Source: Deltaproteobacteria bacterium (GTDB lineage: Bacteria; Desulfobacterota; Desulfobulbia; Desulfobulbales; SURF-16). From it: 64,000 bases of DNA. Every line of letters begins with the position of its first letter. Positions within the stretch are counted from its first letter, which is position 1. Below, in pieces: positions 16,327 to 25,487 of the stretch. Made by a program: the position numbers and the translations under genes. Location: the NCBI GenBank assembly GCA_016219175.1, contig JACRCD010000062.1, positions 22,970 through 86,969 on the forward strand, given 5' to 3'. The notes beneath the pieces are model-generated. The model made no database searches. It saw only the letters and a list, made by a program, of their open reading frames with translations, and was not told the DNA's origin.

Positions 16327-17789
16327 TGCGAAACACCCTGGAGCTGTTGTTTTTCCGGTAAGGTTATGTAAAAGGTTGTTCCTTCTCCAGGGGTGCTGGA
16401 GACATGGATGGTGCCGTTATGCAGTTCGATGAGCCGTTTGCAGATCGCCAGCCCCAGGCCGGTTCCCTTCGGCTTGGTGGTAAAAAAAGGATTGAAGATT
16501 TTGCTCAGGTTTTCCGGGCTGATCCCCTTGCCGGTATCGGCTATGATAATCTGCGTGGCGGCGTTCGATTCTTTTTGGGTGGTGATGGTGATGACGCCCT
16601 TGGCCGGGATGGCATCAATGGCGTTGAGCATGAGGTTGAGAAAGACCTGCTGCATCTGGCCCTGGTCCGCCACCACGTGCGGAACTTCGGGGCTGAAGTT
16701 TTTGACGATCTCGATCTCCTTGAGCGGTTTGGCGGCATTGGCCGGGTTTACCAGTGAGTAGCCGGCGGATTTGATTGTTGTGTCAAGCAGCTGGTGGAGA
16801 TCAAGGGATACGGGCGCCGGTCCCGAGGGGCGGGCATAGCTGAGCAGGCTTTTGAGCAGGGACTCGATGCGGTGGATTTCGTTAATGATCCGCAGGAAAA
16901 CCTCCTTGTCCTCCTGTTCCAGGGTGAGTTCATTGGCCAGCACCTCGATGGATACCTTGATGCCCGCCAGGGGGTTTTTTACTTCGTGGGCCAGGCCGAC
17001 GGCAAGTTCGCCGACCACCGCCAGCCTTTCCGTCTGTTGCATGTGCTGACACTGATCCTTGAGGGAGTTGGCCATTTCATTGAAGGCCGAGGCCAGCATG
17101 GCAAATTCGTCGGGTAGTTTTTCTTGCACCCGGTAGCGTAAGTCCCCCTGCTGAATTTTCCGGGTGGCGTCGACCAGGGCCTCAACGGAAGTGGTAAACT
17201 TATTGAGAAAAACGTAGGCGATCAGGATGAGGAAAAGCGGCCCCGCGCTGATGAGAAAAAAGAGCAGATGCTCGGTCTCGGCAATGTTGTTGCGGGCCAG
17301 GGTGATTCTGTTTGAAATTTTCTCCGATGAGGTTATGACAATTTTTTCCACCTCGGCCAGCGCCGCTTCTCCCTGGGCGAATGCCCCGTTTTTCTCCTGA
17401 TCCACTCTTTCTTTCTCACCCCTGATGGTATACACCCTGCTCAACATCTGCATATACCTGTCAATTTGATCCTGGAAGTGATAGAGGGTCTTCAGCACTT
17501 CGTCCGTGTGATGGCAGGTGATGCAAACGTGGGCCGCCTTTTCCATCTCGGTCGCATGGGCCATGAAGAGGTCGATGGGCAGGGCATGAGGTGAATCCTT
17601 GAGCAGCAGGTCGGTCTGCACCACGCTGATTTTATTCTGCAGATCCTTGCGGAGAAATTCCACCTGATGGAGGGTGATGACGTTTTCCAGACCGGTAATT
17701 ACTTCGTCAATTGAGCGCGCAATATAAATGCCGCCGCTGAAAAAGCAGAAAACAAGGACCAGCAGGGCAATGAAAACTTTCTTCTTCAT
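16323..17789 (-). CDS. Membrane sensor histidine kinase with a CXXCH heme motif in the sensor domain
   Basis: From the ATG at 17789 (488 aa) there is an N-terminal membrane helix (about 5-24), a periplasmic domain, a second helix (about 180-200), HAMP, a HisKA dimerisation domain with the phospho-His in GLAHEVKNPLAG, and an HATPase_c domain ending with [12 protein letters not shown]. The periplasmic domain carries CITCH at residues 89-93, so a covalent c-type heme is likely and redox or gas sensing plausible. An upstream in-frame ATG at 17849 would add 20 residues ahead of the membrane anchor and is less likely. No clear SD is seen at either. Confidence 0.9.
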   Translation of the reverse strand: MKKKVFIALLVLVFCFFSGGIYIARSIDEVITGLENVITLHQVEFLRKDLQNKISVVQTDLLLKDSPHALPIDLFMAHATEMEKAAHVCITCHHTDEVLKTLYHFQDQIDRYMQMLSRVYTIRGEKERVDQEKNGAFAQGEAALAEVEKIVITSSEKISNRITLARNNIAETEHLLFFLISAGPLFLILIAYVFLNKFTTSVEALVDATRKIQQGDLRYRVQEKLPDEFAMLASAFNEMANSLKDQCQHMQQTERLAVVGELAVGLAHEVKNPLAGIKVSIEVLANELTLEQEDKEVFLRIINEIHRIESLLKSLLSYARPSGPAPVSLDLHQLLDTTIKSAGYSLVNPANAAKPLKEIEIVKNFSPEVPHVVADQGQMQQVFLNLMLNAIDAIPAKGVITITTQKESNAATQIIIADTGKGISPENLSKIFNPFFTTKPKGTGLGLAICKRLIELHNGTIHVSSTPGEGTTFYITLPEKQQLQGVSQ

Positions 17790-17906
17790 GAAGGCAGGAC
17801 AATGAAAGTGGTGAATGGGGCGGATTGGCGGACAGTAAATCCTGCCCACCCTGCCAAAGGGCCAAGCGTTGCCTGGCAGGAGTTTGTCGGTCTGATTTTG
17901 CGGCTC

Positions 17907-18851
17907 TTATTCATTGATATAGTCATAGGTTGCCGGGTCAAGGCCGATTTTATCGGCATAGTCAAAAACAGGATCATAATCTTTTGGTGTTGCCGCGATA
18001 AATTTTCCGGCGCCGAAAGCACGGAGGACCGTCTTCCCTTCAGGATCCTGGTCCATCCGCAGCAGGGCGTTTTTGAGCTTTTGTTTCAGGGATTCGTCAA
18101 GGTCCCTTCTGACTGCTAAAGCATTGGCCGGCATCTCGGGCGAGATCTCAAGAATTTGCAGTTCTTCCCGCACCTTGCTGTCGGATTCGGCCAGGTGGTC
18201 AAAGACCGTATTTTTTGCGGCGCCGATATCCGCCTTGCCGTGCAGAACATCATAAACGGCATCCTCATGGGTTCCGGTAAAATAGGTTTCGCTGAAGAAG
18301 GTTCGGTAATCCTCAATAGCGTTTTCCTTGAAATAATGCATGGGCAGGAGCCAGCCCGCAGTGCTGGCTTTGTCCACCAAGGCAAACCTTTTGCCCCGCA
18401 TGTCCGCCCCCTCGCGGATGGGGCTGTCCTTGCGGACAAAAATCAGACCGTGGTAGGTGGAGGCGCCGTTAGGATACTCTGGCCGGGCCAGGGGTTGTAT
18501 CGCCAGTTTTCTGATGGCCAGGGCAGCGGCAAAGCTGCCGAAAAACGCCCCATCCAGGCCGTTGGGCGCAAAATTGTCAATGAGGTTGCCATAGCGGGAG
18601 AACATTGACAGCTCGATTGTCGTGCCTGTCTTTTTGGCAAGATAGGCGGCAAGGGGCTCGTAGCTCTTTTTTTGCGAGAAGATGTCATATTCGCTGATCA
18701 GGCCTATCTTTAATTTTTGGGATTGTGCTGCGCCGGGGGGTTCGTTTGCCTTTTTTTCATGCTGTTGCTGGTCCCCGCAGCCGGTGGCCAGGAGGAAAAA
18801 AAGACACACGGCAAAAAACATGCTACAATTGTGGTATGATTTTCCGGGCAT
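17907..18851 (-). CDS. PhnD-like periplasmic binding lipoprotein, likely sensor partner
   Basis: The 314-residue protein has a signal peptide with lipobox LLATGC and a type 2 periplasmic-binding fold of the phosphate/phosphite/phosphonate (PhnD) group: KIGLISEYDIFSQKKSYEPLAAYLAKK at the start of the mature part, with later blocks YHGLIFVRKDSPI and RFALVDKASTAGW. No permease or ATPase gene is nearby. Instead it heads an operon with a histidine kinase and its regulator, so it most likely delivers a ligand signal to the kinase. The ligand cannot be assigned. Confidence 0.85.
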   Translation of the reverse strand: MPGKSYHNCSMFFAVCLFFLLATGCGDQQQHEKKANEPPGAAQSQKLKIGLISEYDIFSQKKSYEPLAAYLAKKTGTTIELSMFSRYGNLIDNFAPNGLDGAFFGSFAAALAIRKLAIQPLARPEYPNGASTYHGLIFVRKDSPIREGADMRGKRFALVDKASTAGWLLPMHYFKENAIEDYRTFFSETYFTGTHEDAVYDVLHGKADIGAAKNTVFDHLAESDSKVREELQILEISPEMPANALAVRRDLDESLKQKLKNALLRMDQDPEGKTVLRAFGAGKFIAATPKDYDPVFDYADKIGLDPATYDYINE

Positions 18852-19024
18852 GATCTTTCCCTGCTTTGAATGATGGTTGCCTGGGGTGTCAATATTTCGT
18901 GAAAGTTATTTTTTTATTGAAAGCCTCTTTTCTACAATAGCGAAGAGTTTCACTTCTCACAATAACTTATAAAGATTAATTGCCGAACATTTTGCCGGAT
19001 TCATGCAATGCAAGGAGGATGGCG

Positions 19025-19795
19025 ATGCAACTTACTCCCGTACTGCTTTTTTTACTTCTTCCCCTGTTTTTGCAGGCAACCGCGCTCGCGGCGAATTGGA
19101 AATTTCCTCCCCTGCCTCCCCCGCATGAATACGGCAATATCCTGATCAATCGCACCTCGGAAGCCAACCGGGTCAAGCCGGTGTTTTTTTCCCACTGGAG
19201 TCATCGCCTGAAATATGCCTGCCGGGTCTGCCATCTTGAACTCGAATTCGAATTTGCCACGAACGCCACCCCGATTACGGAAGAGGACAACAGCAAGGGC
19301 TTGTACTGCGGCGCCTGCCACAACGGCAAAGAGGCCTTTGCCCATACCGGGGACAATTGCATCAAGTGCCATTCCGGGGATATTTCCGCGGGCAGGGAAA
19401 AATTTGCCGAAGTGACGAAAGATATGCCGCGCACCCTTTTCGGCAATCAGGTGGACTGGGTGCTGGCAGCATCCCTGGGAAAGATCAAGCCACGGTATGT
19501 CTTCTATAAAGAGAGCGAAAGGCCGGAGATGGATTTCCGCAACCGGCTGGAGCTGCGGGCGGAATGGAATTTTGTCCCCCCGGCTTTCTTCCCCCATGAT
19601 GTGCATGTCGAGCTGCTCGATTGCGGCAACTGTCACCCGGATATTTTCAATATCAAAAAAAAGACAACCCCGCATTTTGAAATGGACCTGATTCTTGAAA
19701 AAAAATTCTGCGGCGTCTGCCATTTAAAAATAGCCTTCCCCATAAATGACTGTAAACGATGCCATCCGGACATGGAGAATCAACCCCGTTTTTAA
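19025..19795 (+). CDS. Periplasmic hexaheme cytochrome c built of two triheme modules
   Basis: The ATG at 19025 lies 6 bases behind AAGGAGG (19012-19018); the ATG at 19019 abuts it. A signal peptide ends ALA. Six CXXCH motifs follow (CRVCH, CGACH, CIKCH, then CGNCH, CGVCH, CKRCH) in two groups of three. Each group is introduced by an FSHWSH or FFPHDVH histidine motif, the arrangement of c7-type triheme domains. Such soluble cytochromes carry electrons across the periplasm, so it could feed the nanowire system. It is divergent from the binding-protein/kinase operon and is followed by a 133-bp repeat. Confidence 0.92.
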   Translation: MQLTPVLLFLLLPLFLQATALAANWKFPPLPPPHEYGNILINRTSEANRVKPVFFSHWSHRLKYACRVCHLELEFEFATNATPITEEDNSKGLYCGACHNGKEAFAHTGDNCIKCHSGDISAGREKFAEVTKDMPRTLFGNQVDWVLAASLGKIKPRYVFYKESERPEMDFRNRLELRAEWNFVPPAFFPHDVHVELLDCGNCHPDIFNIKKKTTPHFEMDLILEKKFCGVCHLKIAFPINDCKRCHPDMENQPRF

Positions 19796-19832
19796 CCTGG
19801 AGCAAGGGGTCCTTTTTTTAAGCATGATAATC

Positions 19833-19965
19833 GAGGCTCTTGCAAAATAAGCAAAAGAGTGCCTCCTGTCATTTCGACCGAAGGGAGAAATCCTATAAAA
19901 TCATGGCAATTAAAGATTCCTCACTACGTTCGGAATGACACGCAGGTTCATTTTGCAAGAGCCTC
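19833..19965 (+). repeat. 133-bp MITE-like palindromic repeat, copy 2
   Basis: It has the same length and terminal repeats (GAGGCTCTTGCAAAAT and complement) as copies at 5323 and 59943. It lies 38 bp behind the cytochrome stop codon and codes for nothing. Confidence 0.9.
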
Positions 19966-20016
19966 AATCGGCAAAAATTAAGGATGGGTGGACGCTGGCG
20001 GGGCTCAAGGCAAAAA

Positions 20017-20046
20017 AAAGGCAGAGCCATGACTGGCCCTGCCTTT
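20017..20046 (-). terminator. Terminator-like hairpin with its T-run on the minus strand
   Basis: The 13-bp stem has one mismatch: AAAGGCAGAGCCA (20017-20029) against 20034-20046, loop TGAC. The run of eight T follows only when read on the minus strand, yet no minus-strand gene lies to its right. The rest of the 19966-20290 gap shows nothing recognisable. Confidence 0.5.
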
Positions 20047-20290
20047 GAAAGAAAATCTGTACCATCTTGGAGGATTGGACTTGTTTCTTTCTATCTCATT
20101 ATAAAGGGATCTTGAAAAATTTTAAATACTTTCCTGATGCGATCGTAAACAAAAAGTGATTTTAATGCGTTATTGTATGAACGCCCCTATTTTTTGCAGG
20201 TGGGCAAATGGTTTCATTTATTGCCCACGCGGGTTGGCGGGCAATAAAAAAAAGCCTGCCCGCCTCGACGACATTTTCTGAAACGATACC

Positions 20291-21145
20291 ATGAATAAGA
20301 TATTCGACTTCACGACACGTATTTTCGACCCCCTGCACTTTTTCTGGGAAAGGGACGCCAGCCAGCGTGTCGTGGCAGGGATGCTTGTGCTGATCTTCCT
20401 GTTGAGTCTGGGTTTGATCGAGCTCAACCGCCAGGGGGTGCTTCACGCCTCTTTTGCCGCTTCATTGCCCCTGACCCATTACATGGCAATCAATCTGGCC
20501 TTTACGCTTGTTTTGATTCTCGAGGTTGTCAGTCTCATCTTTACTCTCCCCTGTTCCATTTCCAGGGCCCTGGGTAAGCAGTTTGAGATTCTGGCGCTCA
20601 TTTTTCTGCGCAGCTCGTTCAAGGAGCTGACCCTGTTGCCCGAGCCCATCTCGATTGACGGCCATATTGACGTGGTCTGGCGCATACTTGCCGATGGCGG
20701 CGGGGCCATTATTATCTTCGCCCTGCTCGGCTTCTATGCCGGGATGCTCAGAAAATCGGAAGAGAAACACATGTCAGGGGGGGCGCTCTACAGCTTCGTC
20801 GCCTCGAAAAAAATGGTGGCCTTGCTCATGCTGGCCATTTTCTGCGGCATGGGGGCCTATAACGGCATACTGCTGATCAGCGGCCGGAAAATATTTGATT
20901 TTTTCCATCATTTCTATACGGTGCTCATCTTCTGCGATGTCCTGCTGGTTCTGATCTCTCAATGCTTCCAGCCGGGATTCCGGGCCGTCTTCCGTAACTC
21001 CGGCTATGCCCTGGCAACCCTGCTCATTCGTCTTGCCCTGACCGCGCCGCCCTTTCTGAACGTGCTGATCGGAGTGGTTTCGGCTGTTTTGGCCTTGCTG
21101 TTGACCCTGGTCTATGATAAATTTTACGCATCCACCAGGCTGTAA
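20291..21145 (+). CDS. Multi-pass membrane protein of unknown function
   Basis: The 284-residue protein has about seven hydrophobic segments, near residues 28-46, 65-87, 135-152, 175-195, 205-225 and two at 235-275. One intracellular-looking loop (RSSFKELTLLPEPISIDGH) lies between the second and third. No signature of a known transporter or enzyme family is recognised. It is followed at 51 bp by a two-helix membrane protein on the same strand, so the two are probably co-transcribed. The ATG at 20291 has no strong SD. Confidence 0.72.
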   Translation: MNKIFDFTTRIFDPLHFFWERDASQRVVAGMLVLIFLLSLGLIELNRQGVLHASFAASLPLTHYMAINLAFTLVLILEVVSLIFTLPCSISRALGKQFEILALIFLRSSFKELTLLPEPISIDGHIDVVWRILADGGGAIIIFALLGFYAGMLRKSEEKHMSGGALYSFVASKKMVALLMLAIFCGMGAYNGILLISGRKIFDFFHHFYTVLIFCDVLLVLISQCFQPGFRAVFRNSGYALATLLIRLALTAPPFLNVLIGVVSAVLALLLTLVYDKFYASTRL

Positions 21146-21196
21146 GGTCCACGGGGCGGTGGCTTGAGGGGTTGTGAAACATAAGGAGATTAGCTG

Positions 21197-21673
21197 ATGA
21201 CGACTGTCCAGGAAGACCGGCAGCGGCTGCGGGAGGAATTAACCATGCGGGTGCTGGTGGCCCGCAAAAAAGCCAGGCGTTACAGGATCTGGAATTACAC
21301 CCTGCTCGTGGCGGCCTTGATTTTTGGCCTCATGGCAACGGCCCTGGCCGCCGACAGCGCCAAAGGCGGCAAAATGGTGGCCGGACCTGTTGCCGAGGCG
21401 ACCACCGGCAAGCCTCCCGCCGAACTGCCGAAGGGCTGGCGCAATGTGTGCGGGCTGATCGCCCTTTTTACCCTGCTTGGCACCACGGCATCCGGGGTGC
21501 ACACCTCGCTGAAAATAGCGGAGCATCAGTCCCGGGCGACCCGGTGTCTGGGGCTGCTGGATTCGCTCAGCGCGGAACTCGTGCCGGACGCCAGCGCCCG
21601 GCGCGAGATCCTGGAGAGGGTAAGCGGGGATTTTGCCGGAATTGTCAAGGACTATGCGGACTATCTGCATTGA
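21197..21673 (+). CDS. Two-helix membrane protein, SLATT-like architecture
   Basis: The 158-residue protein has a charged N-terminal helix (about 5-30, LREELTMRVLVARKKARRYR), a membrane helix at about 33-52, a short loop, a second membrane helix at about 83-103, and a C-terminal cytosolic helical region with an EHQSRATRCLGLLDSL motif. This order resembles SLATT-type 2TM domains, which pair with SLOG nucleotide-sensing proteins. The match is by architecture only. The start ATG follows AAGGAG. The next gene downstream encodes a SLOG-like protein. Confidence 0.7.
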   Translation: MTTVQEDRQRLREELTMRVLVARKKARRYRIWNYTLLVAALIFGLMATALAADSAKGGKMVAGPVAEATTGKPPAELPKGWRNVCGLIALFTLLGTTASGVHTSLKIAEHQSRATRCLGLLDSLSAELVPDASARREILERVSGDFAGIVKDYADYLH

Positions 21674-21850
21674 GTGCTTCGATTTCGCCGATCCGCCCGG
21701 CTCCCTCGGGGCATGATTTCCTTGTCAGTATGTAATTATTCTGCTATAAAAATTTGATTAACTTGCATTATTGTGGGTGAAAGCGATGATAATTATCTCT
21801 TTTCAAACGCCTGCAAGGTGAAACCCGTTTAAAAGAGGAATGAGAACGTT

Positions 21851-22408
21851 ATGGTAGATAAAGCGAAATGTACTTTGTACAGTGGCGGAATGAAGGGCGC
21901 GGAAACTGCTTTTGGCGAGGCCGCCGAAAAATGGGGTCTCAATGAAGTAAATTTTTCCTATGACGGACATGCCATGAGCCGGGAAAAGCACGTGGCGATG
22001 CTTTCGGAAGAGGATCTGGCCCGGGGTGATATCAGCATGGAGCTGGCCTCCAAAATGATGAGCCGCACCTACTATGAAAAAAAGAAAATCCGTAAGGTTC
22101 TCCAGTCCATTTTTCATATGGTCAACAAAGGGCACCAGGTCTTTGCCGTGGGCAAGATTCTGGCCGATAACACCGTCAAGGGCGGCACGGGCTGGGCCGT
22201 GGAGCTGGCAAGGCTTTTCAACCGGCCGGTGAGCGTCTTTGATCAGGACAGAAAGAGTTGGTTTACCTGGAAGGAAGGGGCTTGGACCCAGGATGAACCA
22301 CGGATCGAATTTGACACCATTGCCGGTTCCGGCACCAGAAATCTGTCCGATGACGGGCAAAAGGCCATTGACGAGCTTTTTGAGCGCTCATTTGGTCCCA
22401 GTCGATAA
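21851..22408 (+). CDS. SLOG/YpsA-like Rossmann protein
   Basis: The 185-residue cytosolic protein has an N-terminal SGGMKGAETAFGEAAEKWGL block and a later VKGGTGWAVELARLFNRPV block. These resemble the two phosphate/nucleotide-binding turns of the YpsA/LOG (SLOG) superfamily (SGGxxGAD..A and GGTxxxxELA). Such proteins bind or cleave nucleotide-derived ligands, but no specific activity can be named. It has its own 5' gap of 177 bp and ends in a strong terminator, so it may be monocistronic. The SD AAGAGG precedes the ATG at 21851. Confidence 0.75.
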   Translation: MVDKAKCTLYSGGMKGAETAFGEAAEKWGLNEVNFSYDGHAMSREKHVAMLSEEDLARGDISMELASKMMSRTYYEKKKIRKVLQSIFHMVNKGHQVFAVGKILADNTVKGGTGWAVELARLFNRPVSVFDQDRKSWFTWKEGAWTQDEPRIEFDTIAGSGTRNLSDDGQKAIDELFERSFGPSR

Positions 22409-22470
22409 ATTTTCTTGACAAGCAGCCATGATCTGGTTTATGTAACCAGATTTCCATAGTGTATTATTGA

Positions 22471-22501
22471 GCGGCCCCTGTTTTAGAGGGCCGCTTTTTT
22501 T
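22471..22501 (+). terminator. Intrinsic terminator after the SLOG-like gene
   Basis: The 7-bp stem GCGGCCC (22471-22477) pairs with GGGCCGC (22488-22494), loop of 10, followed by seven T on the plus strand. It separates the SLOG-like gene from the EF-G gene. Confidence 0.9.
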
Positions 22502-22583
22502 CATTGTTGTTAATGTACCGAACGTATTTTTCCCGCGGGCGGGGACATATAGTAACAGAGCAAAAAAGTTTGAGGAACACGAG

Positions 22584-24671
22584 ATGCAGAAAGATTTAAC
22601 GAAAGTTCGTAATATTGGAATCAGCGCCCATATCGATTCCGGTAAAACGACCCTGACTGAAAGGATTCTCTTTTACACGGATCGTATTCATGCTATTCAC
22701 GAGGTAAGGGGTAAGGACGGCGTCGGAGCCAAGATGGACTCCATGGAACTGGAAAAGGAAAGGGGTATTACCATCCAGTCCGCCGCGACATACTGCACCT
22801 GGAAGGACCATTCCGTCAATATCATTGATACCCCGGGGCATGTTGATTTCACCATTGAGGTGGAGAGGGCGCTTCGGGTGCTGGACGGGGCGGTGCTGAT
22901 TCTCTGCTCGGTCGGCGGGGTTCAGTCCCAGAGTATCACCGTCAACCGCCAGATGTCCCGCTACAAGGTGCCCCGCGTGGTTTTCATCAACAAGTGCGAC
23001 CGCACCGGCGCCAATCCCGAAAGGGTGGCCAAGCAGGTGCGTGACAAGCTGGGCCTCAATGCTGTCATGATTCAGTTGCCCATCGGTCTGGAAGGCGATC
23101 TGGAAGGTGTCATTGATCTGGTCAAGATGAAGGCCATCTATTTTGAGGGCGATAACGGCGAAAAGATCCGCGAGGTGGAAATTCCGGCAAATCTGCTGGA
23201 TGATGCCGCAATGAAACGGGAAGAGATGCTTGATGCCGTTTCCATGTTTTCCGATGAGTTGATGGAAGCGATTCTTGAAGGAGAGCCCACCGAGAAGATG
23301 ATCATGGAGGCCATCCGCAAGGGCACCCTGGCCCTGGAGCTGGCCCCCGTTTTGATGGGGTCGGCATACAAGAACAAGGGTGTGCAGCTGCTGCTTGATG
23401 CCATCAATAACTACATGCCCTGTCCCACGGACATCAAAAATATCGCTCTTGATCTCAATAACAACGAGCAGGAAGTGGTGTTGAGCTGTAAACCGGAGGA
23501 TCCGCTGATCTGTCTGGCATTCAAGCTGGAAGACGGCCGTTATGGTCAGCTGACCTATATCCGTAATTATCAGGGCTTCATGAAAAAGGGCGATACCATC
23601 ATCAACAGCCGTACCGGCAAAAAGGTGAAGATCGGCCGTCTGGTCCGCATGCATGCCGACGAGATGGAGGAGATCGAGGAGTCGGGGGCCGGTGACATCG
23701 TTGCCCTGTTCGGCATCGACTGCGCCTCCGGTGACACCTTTACCTCAAGCGATGTCAGCTACTCCATGAGTTCCATGCATGTGCCGAACCCGGTTATCTC
23801 GCTCGCCATCATCCCGGTGGACAACAAGGCCCAGGCCAATATGTCCAAGGCCCTCAACCGCTTCACCAAGGAGGATCCCACCTTCCGGACCTATGTGGAT
23901 CATGAGACCAACGAAACAATCATCACCGGCATGGGTGAGCTGCATCTGGATGTCTACATTGAGCGCATGAAGCGTGAATATGGGGCTGAGGTTAAGGTCG
24001 GCGCTCCCCAGGTTGCCTACCGTGAAACCATTACCCAGCGGGCTGAGTTCAATTACGCCCACAAGAAACAGACCGGTGGTTCCGGACAGTTCGGCCGGGT
24101 GGCCGGTTATATGGAGCCTCTGGCCGAGGGTGAATACGAATTTGTCGATAATATCGTCGGCGGCTCCATTCCCCGCGAATTTATCGCCTCCTGCGACAAG
24201 GGTTTCCAGAAGAGTCTGGAGAAAGGCGCCCTGGCTGAATTTCCGGTCAGCGGCGTACGGTGCGTCATCAACGATGGCGCGGCCCATGCCGTGGATTCGT
24301 CCGACATCGCCTTCCAGTTGGCTGCCATAGGCGCCTTCAAGGAAGGTTACAAGAAGGCGAATCCCGTGCTGATGGAACCGATCATGAAGGTTGCCGTTGA
24401 GGGTCCCACCGAGTTTCAGGGGGCCATCATGGGCAGTTTGAACCAGCGCCGCGGCATTATCATTGGTACCCTGGAAGAGGGTGAGTATACAGTTGTTGAA
24501 GCAGAGGTGCCGCTGTCAGAGATGTTCGGCTACTCCACGGTTCTGCGTTCCCTGACCCAGGGCAAGGCGGAATTCACCATGGAGTTCAGCGACTACAAGC
24601 AGGTTCCGAAAAATGTGGCTGAAAATCTGATAGAAGAGCTGCGCAAGAAAAAGAAAGAGCAGGGGAAATAG
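22584..24671 (+). CDS. fusA: Elongation factor G, mitochondrial-like (spdEFG1) type
   Basis: The 695-residue GTPase translocates tRNA-mRNA on the ribosome. G1 is AHIDSGKT, G2 includes RGITI, G3 is DTPGH, G4 is NKCD. The switch I region reads [26 protein letters not shown], which is the mitochondrial EF-G1 wording and also that of spirochaete/planctomycete/deltaproteobacterial spdEFG1. All five EF-G domains are present, including GGSGQFG and the C-terminal [16 protein letters not shown]. The ATG at 22584 follows GAGG with good spacing; upstream in-frame codons would start inside the terminator of the previous gene. A canonical EF-G may exist elsewhere in the genome. Confidence 0.95.
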   Translation: MQKDLTKVRNIGISAHIDSGKTTLTERILFYTDRIHAIHEVRGKDGVGAKMDSMELEKERGITIQSAATYCTWKDHSVNIIDTPGHVDFTIEVERALRVLDGAVLILCSVGGVQSQSITVNRQMSRYKVPRVVFINKCDRTGANPERVAKQVRDKLGLNAVMIQLPIGLEGDLEGVIDLVKMKAIYFEGDNGEKIREVEIPANLLDDAAMKREEMLDAVSMFSDELMEAILEGEPTEKMIMEAIRKGTLALELAPVLMGSAYKNKGVQLLLDAINNYMPCPTDIKNIALDLNNNEQEVVLSCKPEDPLICLAFKLEDGRYGQLTYIRNYQGFMKKGDTIINSRTGKKVKIGRLVRMHADEMEEIEESGAGDIVALFGIDCASGDTFTSSDVSYSMSSMHVPNPVISLAIIPVDNKAQANMSKALNRFTKEDPTFRTYVDHETNETIITGMGELHLDVYIERMKREYGAEVKVGAPQVAYRETITQRAEFNYAHKKQTGGSGQFGRVAGYMEPLAEGEYEFVDNIVGGSIPREFIASCDKGFQKSLEKGALAEFPVSGVRCVINDGAAHAVDSSDIAFQLAAIGAFKEGYKKANPVLMEPIMKVAVEGPTEFQGAIMGSLNQRRGIIIGTLEEGEYTVVEAEVPLSEMFGYSTVLRSLTQGKAEFTMEFSDYKQVPKNVAENLIEELRKKKKEQGK

Positions 24672-24681
24672 GGGTGACACT

Positions 24682-25392
24682 ATGTTGAAAGAGGATCTGA
24701 TTAAAAAGAATCCGCTTCGTGTTTTGAGTCCGGCAGACCAGGGAAAGACGGGCTCGCCTAAGATGGGACTGGTAATGTCCCGGGCCGGCTTGGGAAAAAC
24801 CGCTATTCTGGTGCAGATTGCCCTGGACAGCATGCTGAGAGGCAACAAGGTGCTCCATGTGAGCATCGGCCAGACTCTCGATAAAACCAGGCTCTGGTAT
24901 GATGATATTTTTCAGGATATCGCCAAAACCAGTAATCTGGACAAGGCTGGCGCGGTGCAGGATGAGCTCATGAGCCAGCGCATGATCATGACCTTTAACG
25001 AGGAGGGCTTCAGCGTCGCCAAGCTGCAGGAGCGCATGAAGGATCTCATTGATCAGAAGATTTTTGAGCCGGACTGCCTGCTGGTGGATGGTTTTGACTG
25101 TTCAGCCGCCCCGGAGAAGGTTCTTACGGAAATGCGCCAGCTGGTGCAGGGCATGAATATGGACATCTGGTTTTCCGCCGTGTGCCACCGCGATGACGAG
25201 AGGGTCAGCAAGGCGGGTGTACCCGCCCCGTGCCACGAGGCCGATGAGCTGTTTGACACCATTATTCTTTTGCAGCCCGATGCCAAGAAAAATTGTGTTG
25301 GTTTAAATATCATCAAGCGTGATGGACAGATCCGGCCGAGCTCCAAGAGCCTGACCCTGGATCCCTCCACGCTGCTGATTCTTGAAAATTGA
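24682..25392 (+). CDS. P-loop (RecA-like) ATPase of unknown role
   Basis: The 236-residue cytosolic protein has Walker A SRAGLGKT at about residue 33 and a Walker B-like LLVDGFD at about residue 134, followed by a small helical and beta region typical of RecA/KaiC-like folds. No partner domain or helicase motif is seen. It starts 10 bp after the EF-G stop codon, so the two are co-transcribed. That suggests a translation-linked or regulatory role, but this is inference from position only. Confidence 0.75.
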   Translation: MLKEDLIKKNPLRVLSPADQGKTGSPKMGLVMSRAGLGKTAILVQIALDSMLRGNKVLHVSIGQTLDKTRLWYDDIFQDIAKTSNLDKAGAVQDELMSQRMIMTFNEEGFSVAKLQERMKDLIDQKIFEPDCLLVDGFDCSAAPEKVLTEMRQLVQGMNMDIWFSAVCHRDDERVSKAGVPAPCHEADELFDTIILLQPDAKKNCVGLNIIKRDGQIRPSSKSLTLDPSTLLILEN

Positions 25393-25487
25393 AGCATTGA
25401 TTCTGCATGATTGATTCCGGAACGCGGACTGACTGGCGCGCCCGCCCGTGACCCGCCTCCGGAATCCCCTGCAGCCTGCCTGCTGAT

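Noticed and set aside
22467..22583. Upstream start for EF-G adding 39 residues
   Set aside because: It would begin inside the terminator of the previous gene and add sequence absent from the family.
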